Source: Dyadobacter fanqingshengii
Lineage (GTDB): Bacteria > Bacteroidota > Bacteroidia > Cytophagales > Spirosomataceae
Assembly: GCF_023822005.2 (NCBI RefSeq)
Contig: NZ_CP098806.1
Span: 3,658,001 to 3,722,000 of the forward strand
Reading direction: 5' to 3'
Length of the DNA stretch: 64,000 bases
Below the pieces are notes generated by a model that had not been told where the DNA came from, did not search any database, and worked only from the letters and a program-made list of their open reading frames with translations. A program made the translations under genes and the position numbers. Numbering within the stretch: the first letter of the stretch is position 1; the number at the start of each line of letters is the position of its first letter. Positions 35,249 through 43,884 of this stretch are shown one piece after another.

Positions 35249-36266
35249 TATAAATAAAAACAGTCCTGTATTTATCATCGCAGAACTGTCGGCTAACCAT
35301 AATGGCAGCCTTGAAACAGCCATAAAAACGATCAGGGCGGCTAAACGAGCTGGTGCCGATTGCATAAAATTGCAAACCTACACTGCAGAAACGATTACCA
35401 TTGATTCACGCCTGGATGATTTTCGCATTGGCGGAACAATTTGGGATGGTCAGTATCTTTTTGATTTGTATAAGGAGGCATATACCCCGTGGGAATGGCA
35501 TGCGGAATTGTTTCGCGTGGCAAAAGAAGAAGGATTGGTTTGTTTTTCTTCTCCTTTCGACCCTACTGCCGTTGAATTTCTTGAAGAACTGAATGTGCCT
35601 GCATATAAGATCGCTTCGTTCGAAATCACCGATATTCCTTTAATTGAATTAGTCGCATCCAAGGGTAAGCCAGTCATTATTTCCACTGGTATAGCCACAG
35701 AAGAAGATATTCGGCTCGCTCTGGACGCTTGTGCAAGACAGGGTAACGATCAAATTGCGTTACTGAAATGCACATCGAGCTATCCTGCTCCGATTGCTGA
35801 GGCAAATATGACCATGATTAAAGACTTTGCAGAACGGTTCAATGTTATAAGCGGCCTTTCTGACCACACCATCGGTAACACTGTTCCTGTTGTAGCTACC
35901 GTTCTTGGCGCAAAAATCATTGAAAAGCATTTTATTTTAGACAGAGCCATCGGAGGCCCGGACGCTTCATTTTCCATGAACGAATCGGAATTCTCGGAAA
36001 TGGTGAAATCCGTAAGAGAGGCGGAGCAAGCGATCGGTGTAGTAGACTATAAATTGACGGAAAAGCAGTCAAAAGGAAAGGACTTTTCTCGATCTTTATA
36101 TGTGGTTGAGGACATTGCGGCCGGAGAGCTCATAACAGAATCGAATGTCCGCTCGATCCGTCCGGGTTTTGGTCTACATCCAAGACATTTGAAAGACATC
36201 CTCGGAAAGCCTGTTAACGCGGACCTGAAAAAAGGATCCCGGATGACATTGGATAAAATCGCCTAG
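35226..36266 (+). CDS. pseI: Pseudaminic acid synthase, PseI
   Basis: 346 residues. The NeuB TIM barrel (AELSANHNGSLETAI near residue 19, SSPFDPTAVEFLE, STGIATEEDI, LKCTSSYPAP, LSDHTIG, EKHFILDR) covers 1-270 and a C-terminal SAF/antifreeze-like domain (SLYVVEDIAAGELIT, IRPGFGLHPRHL) covers about 285-346. It condenses the PseG product with phosphoenolpyruvate to pseudaminic acid. The ATG at 35226 lies within the preceding gene. The TSSYPA form is seen in PseI rather than NeuB. Confidence 0.94.
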   Translation: MMKIGTFDINKNSPVFIIAELSANHNGSLETAIKTIRAAKRAGADCIKLQTYTAETITIDSRLDDFRIGGTIWDGQYLFDLYKEAYTPWEWHAELFRVAKEEGLVCFSSPFDPTAVEFLEELNVPAYKIASFEITDIPLIELVASKGKPVIISTGIATEEDIRLALDACARQGNDQIALLKCTSSYPAPIAEANMTMIKDFAERFNVISGLSDHTIGNTVPVVATVLGAKIIEKHFILDRAIGGPDASFSMNESEFSEMVKSVREAEQAIGVVDYKLTEKQSKGKDFSRSLYVVEDIAAGELITESNVRSIRPGFGLHPRHLKDILGKPVNADLKKGSRMTLDKIA

Positions 36267-36400
36267 TCACCTTTGCTTTTATACATGTAATACACTTTCC
36301 CTGCCATCATAGCCAAGAACCGTAGACAACATATTAGATTTCTCCCAAAGATAATAACTCCCGGTCTAGGATTACGAAAGCACATTAAATTGAAGTTATA

Positions 36401-37729
36401 TTGAGCTACCTGAATAGCAAGCATACCTTGAAACATAGGATTGGCAGTATAAAAAAGCATCCGCTTGTTAAAAATAGTATATTGTATGTTATAACAGATG
36501 CTGTTAACAAAGCAGTTCCGTTTTTACTTCTTCCGTTACTTACACATTATTTACTTCCAGCCGATTACGGAATTGTTGCCAACTATAATGTTTATATCAA
36601 TTTCCTGGTCATATTTATTGGGATCAGTTCTCAAAGCATTATTTCAGTCAATTTCTATAAATTGGATAAGGCAGAGATTGGCAAATATATATTTAACATA
36701 TTCTTTGTAATTTCCATAACAATTACGACTTGCGGGCTGGTCATTTTTTTATTCCAGAAGCAAATAGAAGACTTTCTGTCTGTTGGCCAAATCTTTGTCG
36801 TGAGTGGGTTGGCAATCGGCCTTTCTCAGGTGCTAAGCTCGATAAGCCTAATCCTTTGGAGATTAGAAGAACGTCCATTGGCTTTTGGTGGTTACCAGAT
36901 TTCCCAAACAATCTGTGATGTCACTATATCATTGATTTTGATCACGATGTTTGACATGGGATGGCGAGGAAGACTGATTGGCATTGGCACCAGTTCTATC
37001 ATATATGGATCCATCAGCATCTTTTTATTATGGAAGCGCGGCTATTTAAGCGTCTATTATAATAAATTGTACATCAAGGAGACTCTGAGATTTTGCCTCC
37101 CGATGGTTCCTCATGCATTGAGCGTTTGGGCCAGGGCTGGATCTGATCGGCTCATCGTATCAAATCTGGCGGGTGTTTCCGCAAGTGGTATCTATGCGGC
37201 TGGATTCCAATTTGGTCTGCTCATTTCATTTCTGACGCTTGCTTTCAACAATGCTTACGCTCCGTTTATCTATAAAAGTTTATCATTAACGGATGAGCGT
37301 ATCTTAGAGTCAAAAAAGCAAAAGCTGGTCAAATTCACCTATTTATACATTGCGGCGTTGCTTTTGTTAACATTCCTTGCATCCATTGCGTCCAATTTTG
37401 CAATAGACAATTTTTTGTCAGCAAAATATGCAGAGGCGAAAATGTATGTGGGCTGGGCGTTATTTTCACAAGCTTTTCAAGGGGTATATTTAATGTTCGC
37501 TACTTACATTTTTTACGTAAAGAGATCCGCATCGCTAGCCATTGTTACTTTTATTTGCTCCGCACTACAAGTTGCATCATCATATTATTTGGTGAGTAGC
37601 ATTGGGCCGCTAGGAGCGGCATATTCAAATTTCACAATCAGTCTGCTCAACTGTATTGTTGTCATGATTCTTAGTGCAAGAGTCTATCCAATGCCTTGGT
37701 TAAATTTTCGCGTTCTCCTGGCCAGATAG
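36401..37729 (+). CDS. Wzx-like oligosaccharide flippase
   Basis: 442 residues with about 12 hydrophobic helices, in the polysaccharide-export (MVF/MATE-like) fold (KAVPFLLLPLLTHYLLPADYG at the N-terminus, then ARAGSDRLIVSNLAGVSASG). It flips undecaprenyl-linked repeat units across the inner membrane. The start is a TTG at 36401; no ATG is available before the first helix. Its position among Wzy, Wzz and glycosyltransferases supports the call. Confidence 0.9.
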   Translation: MSYLNSKHTLKHRIGSIKKHPLVKNSILYVITDAVNKAVPFLLLPLLTHYLLPADYGIVANYNVYINFLVIFIGISSQSIISVNFYKLDKAEIGKYIFNIFFVISITITTCGLVIFLFQKQIEDFLSVGQIFVVSGLAIGLSQVLSSISLILWRLEERPLAFGGYQISQTICDVTISLILITMFDMGWRGRLIGIGTSSIIYGSISIFLLWKRGYLSVYYNKLYIKETLRFCLPMVPHALSVWARAGSDRLIVSNLAGVSASGIYAAGFQFGLLISFLTLAFNNAYAPFIYKSLSLTDERILESKKQKLVKFTYLYIAALLLLTFLASIASNFAIDNFLSAKYAEAKMYVGWALFSQAFQGVYLMFATYIFYVKRSASLAIVTFICSALQVASSYYLVSSIGPLGAAYSNFTISLLNCIVVMILSARVYPMPWLNFRVLLAR

Positions 37730-37752
37730 CATTACCCAATTCACCATACGCT

Positions 37753-38796
37753 ATGATTAACGACATAAAAAGGCAAATTGTAATACAGGCCGAAAAAACG
37801 AAAATCTTTCGGAAAATATATTGCGCAGTTAAAAGATATAAATCCGCTGACTTTCCTGTGCAGGTCAAGTCCCGGCAATCGGTCGACATTTTCGATCTTC
37901 AAAAATTGAGTGCACCACTCCCTTATCATCCTCATTTTTACTTTTATGACTGTAACTATTACGGAATACTTTTTCAGCTCTTGAAATATAGTAAAGTTGA
38001 CATTAACGACAACGGTCTTCCACTCCACGAAATTTACCTGGAACATGGGATCATAATCGGAAATCTCGTCCGTGCAGATTCAGTTAACCTTGCAAGGAAA
38101 ACATTGACTTTCAGCAAATACAGGTCACAGTTCATCTTAGAAAAAACAGGTAAGACGCCTAGTTTGATTGGCCCTTACATTCACTATGCCCAGGGAATTC
38201 TCAATCAGGAAGCTTTGTCGAAAACCAAAACAAGCTTAGGAAGGGTTCTTTTGGTTTTTCCAACCCATTCTATTGGGGCAGTTGCTGCGGAATATGATAA
38301 GAACCAGTTCTGCCTGGAAATCGAAAAACGAAAAGCCGGGTATGATACGGTACTGGTGTGTATGTACTGGAAAGATGCCCAAAACGGCGACCATGATTAT
38401 TATCAAAAAATGGGTTATAAGCTTACCACCGCGGGTCACAGAGACGACCTGTATTTTTTAGATAGGTTGAAATCAATCATCTTGCTTGCTGATATGGTTA
38501 TTTCAAACAGCACGGGAACCCATATCGGATACAGTCTTTTTCTGGGTAAACCGAATTACCTTTTCAAGCAGGATGTGGCATTGGTATCCAAATCTCAAAG
38601 TGGGGACATTTTATTAAGAAATCATTATCAAACGGAGGTAACGAACACAAAGAGTAAAGATAATCAACTGCTTTACGACACCTTTGATGTATTTGAGGAA
38701 AAGATCACTTCGGACCAGTATGAATTGGCAAAACACATTTGGGGTTTTGATTGCGTTAGAACACCTGAGGAATTAAAATCAATCTTACTTAATTAG
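37753..38796 (+). CDS. Unrecognised polysaccharide-biosynthesis protein, GT-like
   Basis: 347 residues from the ATG at 37753; the frame is open 19 codons further, overlapping wzx. No membrane helix and no family that I can name with certainty. Two halves with alternating strands and helices suggest a GT-B or polysaccharide-pyruvyl-transferase-like fold. Conserved-looking stretches are FYDCNYYGILFQLL, LEHGIIIGNLVR, VLLVFPTHSIG and MVISNSTGTHIGYSLFLGKP, the last like a nucleotide-sugar-binding loop. By position it probably adds or modifies a sugar of the repeat unit. Confidence 0.6.
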   Translation: MINDIKRQIVIQAEKTKIFRKIYCAVKRYKSADFPVQVKSRQSVDIFDLQKLSAPLPYHPHFYFYDCNYYGILFQLLKYSKVDINDNGLPLHEIYLEHGIIIGNLVRADSVNLARKTLTFSKYRSQFILEKTGKTPSLIGPYIHYAQGILNQEALSKTKTSLGRVLLVFPTHSIGAVAAEYDKNQFCLEIEKRKAGYDTVLVCMYWKDAQNGDHDYYQKMGYKLTTAGHRDDLYFLDRLKSIILLADMVISNSTGTHIGYSLFLGKPNYLFKQDVALVSKSQSGDILLRNHYQTEVTNTKSKDNQLLYDTFDVFEEKITSDQYELAKHIWGFDCVRTPEELKSILLN

Positions 38797-38809
38797 TTCT
38801 TCATTGTGT

Positions 38810-40099
38810 ATGAAAGTATCTGCACTCCATATCTCTATCAAAAAGGATCTCAAAATTGATATCCGGAAATTGATATGCATTAACCTTGTGCTAATTGCAT
38901 TTTTTGATTCCTACCCAGTCTATAGCACAATTGTCCCGGTTCGTGTGTTTGTATATGGGTTGAAATTTCTTAATATGTATGCTCTTCTGGTGCTTTTGAT
39001 CAGAAACAGCTACAAAAACTATATTCTCGCGGCATTAATATTTCCTGTTTGGTGGGCCTATTATAATGAGGACTCGCTGCTGACTTCAATTCAGTTGTTA
39101 TATTCTGGTATTTTCCCAGTTTTAACCTTCGCGCTGCTGAGAGATGAGGAGCGATTTAAAGTAGCTCAATGGTACATAAAGTTATTTATTTGGTTATTGA
39201 TAATTGGATTACCCATTTATCTGATCATCAACCTATTTGATATACCCCCGTTATTCTCTATTCAGCGTGGTGAGGTGGGGAAAGGACGGGTTTATGATAA
39301 TTATCTGTTCTTTTACTGGAGCAGGGCAGGAGTGGAAAATCGGTTCAGCTCAGTTTTTGATGAGCCAGGTGTTGTCGGTACGATTATTCCCCTCATCATG
39401 TTCTACTATCGACGTATGCTTAGTCGTTTTGAGTTCTGGGTATTAATAATATCCGGAGTTCTTTCTTTATCTCTCTTCTTTCTAATTGTTTTCTTACCAG
39501 TAATATATTTTTCTAGCACTCGATTATTATCAACAAAACAGTTAGCCTTTCGTATTGCTTTTTCTACTGTTTTTATTTGTATTTCCTACGTAACCTTTGT
39601 TTTCGCGGCAAGGAGCACAAAGGACGATCCATTATTGTCGCACCGCGTTTACAATCGTTTCGAGTGGCAGAACGACTGGATTGTTGGGGTTGTAAATAAC
39701 CGGGACACAAGGATCAGAGGTTTTGAATCCATGTATCAGGGCTTCATTGATGAAAGCGATGCAGATTTGTATACGGGACGTGGAAAAGATTATATGCTGA
39801 AAGTATACGGCGGATCAACATTATCGTATCGGGTATTTGTTTTGGAACGTGGGATACTCATTCTTTTCTACCTGGCTTTTCTATTCGCGTATTTCCATCC
39901 CTGGCGAAAGTATTTCATATTCAGCCTCATTTCCATGCTGATTTTAATGCTTGTGTTCTTTCAGCGGCCCAGTTTGTATTCAATCAATTACTTTGTCTTA
40001 GTATATGTTGGCTTGAAGTTGTTTGAAATGCAAGCCCAAAACAAGTCTGAAAAACTAGATCCAGATAATGAGAATAGTCCACATTATTCCATCTCTTAG
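38810..40099 (+). CDS. Wzy-like O-antigen/exopolysaccharide polymerase
   Basis: 429 residues from the ATG at 38810. It is very hydrophobic with about ten helices and a long extracytoplasmic loop (residues about 260-340, containing SHRVYNRFEWQNDW and YTGRGKDYMLK), the usual Wzy layout. Wzy enzymes share little sequence identity, so topology and context carry the call. It polymerises repeat units on the periplasmic side. Its 3' end overlaps the next glycosyltransferase gene by 32 bases. Confidence 0.75.
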   Translation: MKVSALHISIKKDLKIDIRKLICINLVLIAFFDSYPVYSTIVPVRVFVYGLKFLNMYALLVLLIRNSYKNYILAALIFPVWWAYYNEDSLLTSIQLLYSGIFPVLTFALLRDEERFKVAQWYIKLFIWLLIIGLPIYLIINLFDIPPLFSIQRGEVGKGRVYDNYLFFYWSRAGVENRFSSVFDEPGVVGTIIPLIMFYYRRMLSRFEFWVLIISGVLSLSLFFLIVFLPVIYFSSTRLLSTKQLAFRIAFSTVFICISYVTFVFAARSTKDDPLLSHRVYNRFEWQNDWIVGVVNNRDTRIRGFESMYQGFIDESDADLYTGRGKDYMLKVYGGSTLSYRVFVLERGILILFYLAFLFAYFHPWRKYFIFSLISMLILMLVFFQRPSLYSINYFVLVYVGLKLFEMQAQNKSEKLDPDNENSPHYSIS

Positions 40100-41186
40100 C
40101 AGAGGTGGGGCAGAAAGATTTGTTGTTGATCTATGCAATGCGCTTGCCAACATCAAGGATACAGAGATTTATTTGATTTCATTAAAAGATAATGCTGTTC
40201 AAAACTCTTTTGTTTCAGAAATTAGCGACCGGGTGACGTATATTTCATTTGGAAAAAAAGCCGGATTCGATCCCAAAGTTTTATTGCAAGTCACGCAATG
40301 GATTCACAAGGTGAAACCCGATGTTGTTAATACCCATACCAGTTCGTTCGAATATCTGAACATTAATGTTTTTTTCAATGTCCCGTCAGGCATTAAAACT
40401 TTTCATACAGTCCATAACAGGGCCGCTCAGGAATGCCCGAACAGCCTTTTAAAAAAAGTCAGGAGCTATTATTATAGGACGGGCAAAGTAGTGCCAATTA
40501 CCATTTCTCTCGATGGCAAGGCCACATTTAAAAACTATTATGATCTCACTAACGATCACTTGATTGTCAACGGCCGTCCTGAGCTTCATGTAACTCCGGA
40601 ATTGACTGAGGTGAGGAGGACTTATCCGGTTAATGAAAAGGAGTATTTGTTGTTGAATGTAGGTCGGGTTGTGGAAGCGAAAAATCAGGCTATGCTGGTG
40701 CGTTCGGTTCAGGCTTTCAACCGGCGGGTTGCTGACAAAAAATGCAGGCTGCTAATTATTGGGGATTTAAGAGAACAGAATGTTGTAAATGAACTCAAAG
40801 ACCTTATCAAAGGGGATCCCTTCATTGATCTGATTGGTGCGAAAGAAAATGTAGTGGATTACCTGTCCATTGCTGATGCCTTTTGCTTATCAAGTCATTA
40901 TGAAGGAATGCCTATTTCCCTGATTGAAGCGCTGTCGCTCGGCTGTATTCCCATATGCACCCCAGTTGGCGGGATTAAAGAGATGCTTACAGATAAGGTG
41001 AATGGCTTCCTCAGCAACGATACAACCCAGGCAGCATATCTGGAAGCAATTATGAATTTTCATCTATCTGATAATAAAGAACATATAAAACTAAATTGTG
41101 TCCAGACATTCGCAAAAAACTATCATATCCGCTCAACTGCTGAAAATTATTACGCTTTATACAGGCAAAAAACGGCGTTAAACTAA
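40068..41186 (+). CDS. Glycosyltransferase family 4
   Basis: 372 residues, GT-B fold. The N-terminus MRIVHIIPSLSRGGAERFV is the standard GT4 start, and the C-terminal donor-site motif is EGMPISLIEALSLGCIPIC, the family's E-x7-E signature. It likely adds one sugar to the lipid-linked repeat unit at the cytoplasmic face. It begins inside the polymerase gene. Donor and acceptor are not predictable. Confidence 0.92.
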   Translation: MRIVHIIPSLSRGGAERFVVDLCNALANIKDTEIYLISLKDNAVQNSFVSEISDRVTYISFGKKAGFDPKVLLQVTQWIHKVKPDVVNTHTSSFEYLNINVFFNVPSGIKTFHTVHNRAAQECPNSLLKKVRSYYYRTGKVVPITISLDGKATFKNYYDLTNDHLIVNGRPELHVTPELTEVRRTYPVNEKEYLLLNVGRVVEAKNQAMLVRSVQAFNRRVADKKCRLLIIGDLREQNVVNELKDLIKGDPFIDLIGAKENVVDYLSIADAFCLSSHYEGMPISLIEALSLGCIPICTPVGGIKEMLTDKVNGFLSNDTTQAAYLEAIMNFHLSDNKEHIKLNCVQTFAKNYHIRSTAENYYALYRQKTALN

Positions 41187-41252
41187 CGGAACTTGGCACG
41201 ATTGTTACAGGCAAATTCAGTTCTGTCGCATCAGAAAATCAAATACTTCATT

Positions 41253-42566
41253 ATGAAACTCTTATCACTCTGGGCAACGCTTGTCTTTCTGCAACTTCTA
41301 ACTTTGGAAGCCTACTCTCAGCGGAAAGTCTTATCCTACGACTCACTGAAACATTCAAGCAGGGTTAGTAAAGCGGTTATTAACTTGAATATCCAAAAGG
41401 ATTTCGGCGCGGTCCCTAATGACACGATCAATGACCACGCGGCATTCCAAGCCGCGTCTGAGTTCATTAATCGGCGGAAAGGAAATTGTGTATTAATCAT
41501 CCCAACGGGTACTTACATTGTGGGTAAGCAAGAAAAATTGAAAAACCGCGATTACTTCTATCGTGGCACCGATGTTATCCAGATCTTAAACGCAACGAAT
41601 GTTACAATCAGGGGTGAAGCCGGAAGCAAACTCAAATATGATGTCGGGTTAAGATTCGGAACGTTTGATCCGGCAGACGGGTCCAGTACTAACATCACGA
41701 TGGATTGTACGCCGAAAACAAAAACAACGTCCAGTAAGCGCGCCGACCTGGGAAGGTGTATCGTCATTGGAAGCAGTCGCAATGTGGTTATTGAGAATCT
41801 GGAATTAGACGGAAACTTCTTTTCCGAAACTCTCAATAATATGAACAGTTACAACCTGAAATGTACCGGCAAAAAAAGCGCAGAATTTGACCCGAAAAAG
41901 ATTAACATCGGAGGTGGTTACGGCGATTGTGGAATCCAGCTGGCACATTATGGCGTCTTTGTATCACATTCAGGCGATGTTGTAATACGAAAAGTGACTG
42001 CGAAGAGATTTGGATTGGACGGCATACAGGTTGCTAATTCTCATACAGAACCTGGTCAAAAAAATGTAAAAATTATACAGTGCAAGCTGGATTTTAATGC
42101 CCGGACAGGTCTGGCACTGACCGGCGGCGATAAGATGGAGATTACAGGCACTTCCCTCACCAACACCGGAGGTTGTATGTATGCGTCCACGGGAACCGGC
42201 GTTGACATTGAGGCTCAGATTGACGCAAAAAGAAAAGAAAAACTGGTGACTAATGTTAAGTTCACGAACTGCAAGTTCGCCAACAACAGCTCCGGGGAAA
42301 TTTTGGCTAAATTTGGATTGGGTTCGTCCAATATCACATTTGAAGGGTGTGACATTAAAAGTTCAACCCGGGCGATCAATCTTGGAAGGAAAAACACAGG
42401 ATACAAATTCGTTAACAACAGGATCAGCGGCACCAAAATTATTCTTTTAGAAGGTCAAAAAATTGACATCAGGGATGAAGTTCAGTCCAAAAGTTCGCGA
42501 ACCACTAATACATTGCGCACATCGAGCCCGGAGAATGTCTTCCAAAACAATGTATTGGTAGACTAG
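41253..42566 (+). CDS. Secreted right-handed beta-helix (pectate-lyase-like) protein 1
   Basis: 437 residues from the ATG at 41253, chosen because it starts a good signal peptide (MKLLSLWATLVFLQLL, cleavage near EAYSQ); the open frame extends 20 codons upstream. The mature part opens with the pectate-lyase-3-like motif DFGAVPNDTINDHAAFQAA and has a right-handed beta-helix through to about residue 400. It sits between two glycosyltransferase genes. A role as a lyase, epimerase or hydrolase that trims the exported polysaccharide is likely but unproven. Confidence 0.82.
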   Translation: MKLLSLWATLVFLQLLTLEAYSQRKVLSYDSLKHSSRVSKAVINLNIQKDFGAVPNDTINDHAAFQAASEFINRRKGNCVLIIPTGTYIVGKQEKLKNRDYFYRGTDVIQILNATNVTIRGEAGSKLKYDVGLRFGTFDPADGSSTNITMDCTPKTKTTSSKRADLGRCIVIGSSRNVVIENLELDGNFFSETLNNMNSYNLKCTGKKSAEFDPKKINIGGGYGDCGIQLAHYGVFVSHSGDVVIRKVTAKRFGLDGIQVANSHTEPGQKNVKIIQCKLDFNARTGLALTGGDKMEITGTSLTNTGGCMYASTGTGVDIEAQIDAKRKEKLVTNVKFTNCKFANNSSGEILAKFGLGSSNITFEGCDIKSSTRAINLGRKNTGYKFVNNRISGTKIILLEGQKIDIRDEVQSKSSRTTNTLRTSSPENVFQNNVLVD

Positions 42567-42610
42567 GGCACCCCTTTTCGCTATGCGCGGTAACTGTATA
42601 AAAAGCTTGA

Positions 42611-43717
42611 ATGAAAGTATTAGTAATCACCAATGATATTTCTCAAGGCGGCGGAGAAAAGCTCCTGGCCTCCTCTCTCCCCATTTTTAAAAAGAAAGGC
42701 GTTGATATCGCCCTGCTGCTGCTGAATGCAAAAGGATCTGTACCCGCTTTTTTATCGGATATCCAAAACTCCAGTATTGCGATTCATGATCTCAGTATCG
42801 ACAACTTTTATAACCCGTTATGTGCCTGGGAAATACGCAAGTTTCTTGAAGCAAATTCCTATGACGTTGTTCACGTTCACTTGTTTCCGGCGCTTTATTG
42901 GGCAAGCCTGGCTGTCTCATTCATGAAGGTCAAGCCGGTTTTGATCTTTACGGAGCATAGTAATCACAACAAAAGACGTAATAAAAAATATTTGCAGAAA
43001 ATCGAGCAGGCTGCGTACAGGCCCTATTCTGCTATTATTGCGATTACTGACAGCGTGAAAGAAAAACTGGCCCAATGGATTAACCAAAGCACCAAAATCC
43101 AGACCATCAACAATGGCGTGGACCTCAGTACTATTGCCAATGCTCCGAAACTTGACAGATCCGCCTTATGCGCCCAACTGAGCATTCCCCCCAATGCAAA
43201 GCTCATGCTGATGGCTGCCAGCTTCAGGTATCCGAAGGACCAGGGAGCGGTTATTAAAGCTTGTGCAATTTTAGGAGAAGGTTATCATATTTTGCTTGCG
43301 GGCGAAGGCGAATTGAAAGAAAAAACCCAGGCGCTGGCTGTCGAGTCCGGCGTAAAAAATCAAGTGCATTACCTGGGTTTCCGAACGGATATTTCTTCTT
43401 TGATGAAAACCGTGGATTTAAACATTCTTTCATCCGCGTACGAAGGAATGTCTGGCGTTACACTGGAATCGCTCGCGGCTGCGGTTCCGTTTCTTGGTTC
43501 AGATGTTGCCGGGATCAGTGAAATTGTACCCGGCAAATCTTTCCTTTTTGATCCTGGGAACGAACATGATTTAGCTGGTAAGATCGCATCCATTCTACAA
43601 AATCCCGACTTGTCCAGAAGCATGATAACGGAGGCTTCTGCATTTGTTAAAAAATTTGACATGGAATACATGGTTGATAAATACATCCAACTGTACGAAA
43701 TGCTGCTAAATCGGTAA
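42611..43717 (+). CDS. Glycosyltransferase family 4
   Basis: 368 residues. GT-B fold with ITNDISQGGGEKLLASSL at the N-terminus, FTEHSNHNKRRNKKYLQKIE in the acceptor half, and YEGMSGVTLESLAAAVPFLG as the donor-site motif. It acts in repeat-unit assembly at the cytoplasmic face. No promoter lies between it and the preceding genes; 167 bases and a promoter-like element follow it. Confidence 0.92.
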   Translation: MKVLVITNDISQGGGEKLLASSLPIFKKKGVDIALLLLNAKGSVPAFLSDIQNSSIAIHDLSIDNFYNPLCAWEIRKFLEANSYDVVHVHLFPALYWASLAVSFMKVKPVLIFTEHSNHNKRRNKKYLQKIEQAAYRPYSAIIAITDSVKEKLAQWINQSTKIQTINNGVDLSTIANAPKLDRSALCAQLSIPPNAKLMLMAASFRYPKDQGAVIKACAILGEGYHILLAGEGELKEKTQALAVESGVKNQVHYLGFRTDISSLMKTVDLNILSSAYEGMSGVTLESLAAAVPFLGSDVAGISEIVPGKSFLFDPGNEHDLAGKIASILQNPDLSRSMITEASAFVKKFDMEYMVDKYIQLYEMLLNR

Positions 43718-43825
43718 TTACTGGACTAACGTTCAGCTTTTTTGTCTCATATTGCAATTTATTCATAGTACAAGTTCGTAAATATTCTACAAGTGTTTTA
43801 GGTTATTGTTATTTTGCTAGTTAAA

Positions 43826-43860
43826 TTTGTTCTACAAATCTAGAATTAGTTCTATATTTG
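43826..43860 (+). promoter_or_regulatory. Candidate internal promoter of the second beta-helix gene
   Basis: TATATTTG (43853-43860) matches TAnnTTTG and TTTG (43826-43829) is a possible -33 element, 23 bases upstream, slightly longer than the usual 19-21. The ATG follows 24 bases later. The surrounding sequence is much more AT-rich than the coding DNA. Confidence 0.5.
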
Positions 43861-43884
43861 AACAACTTAATTAAACATCGTAAC

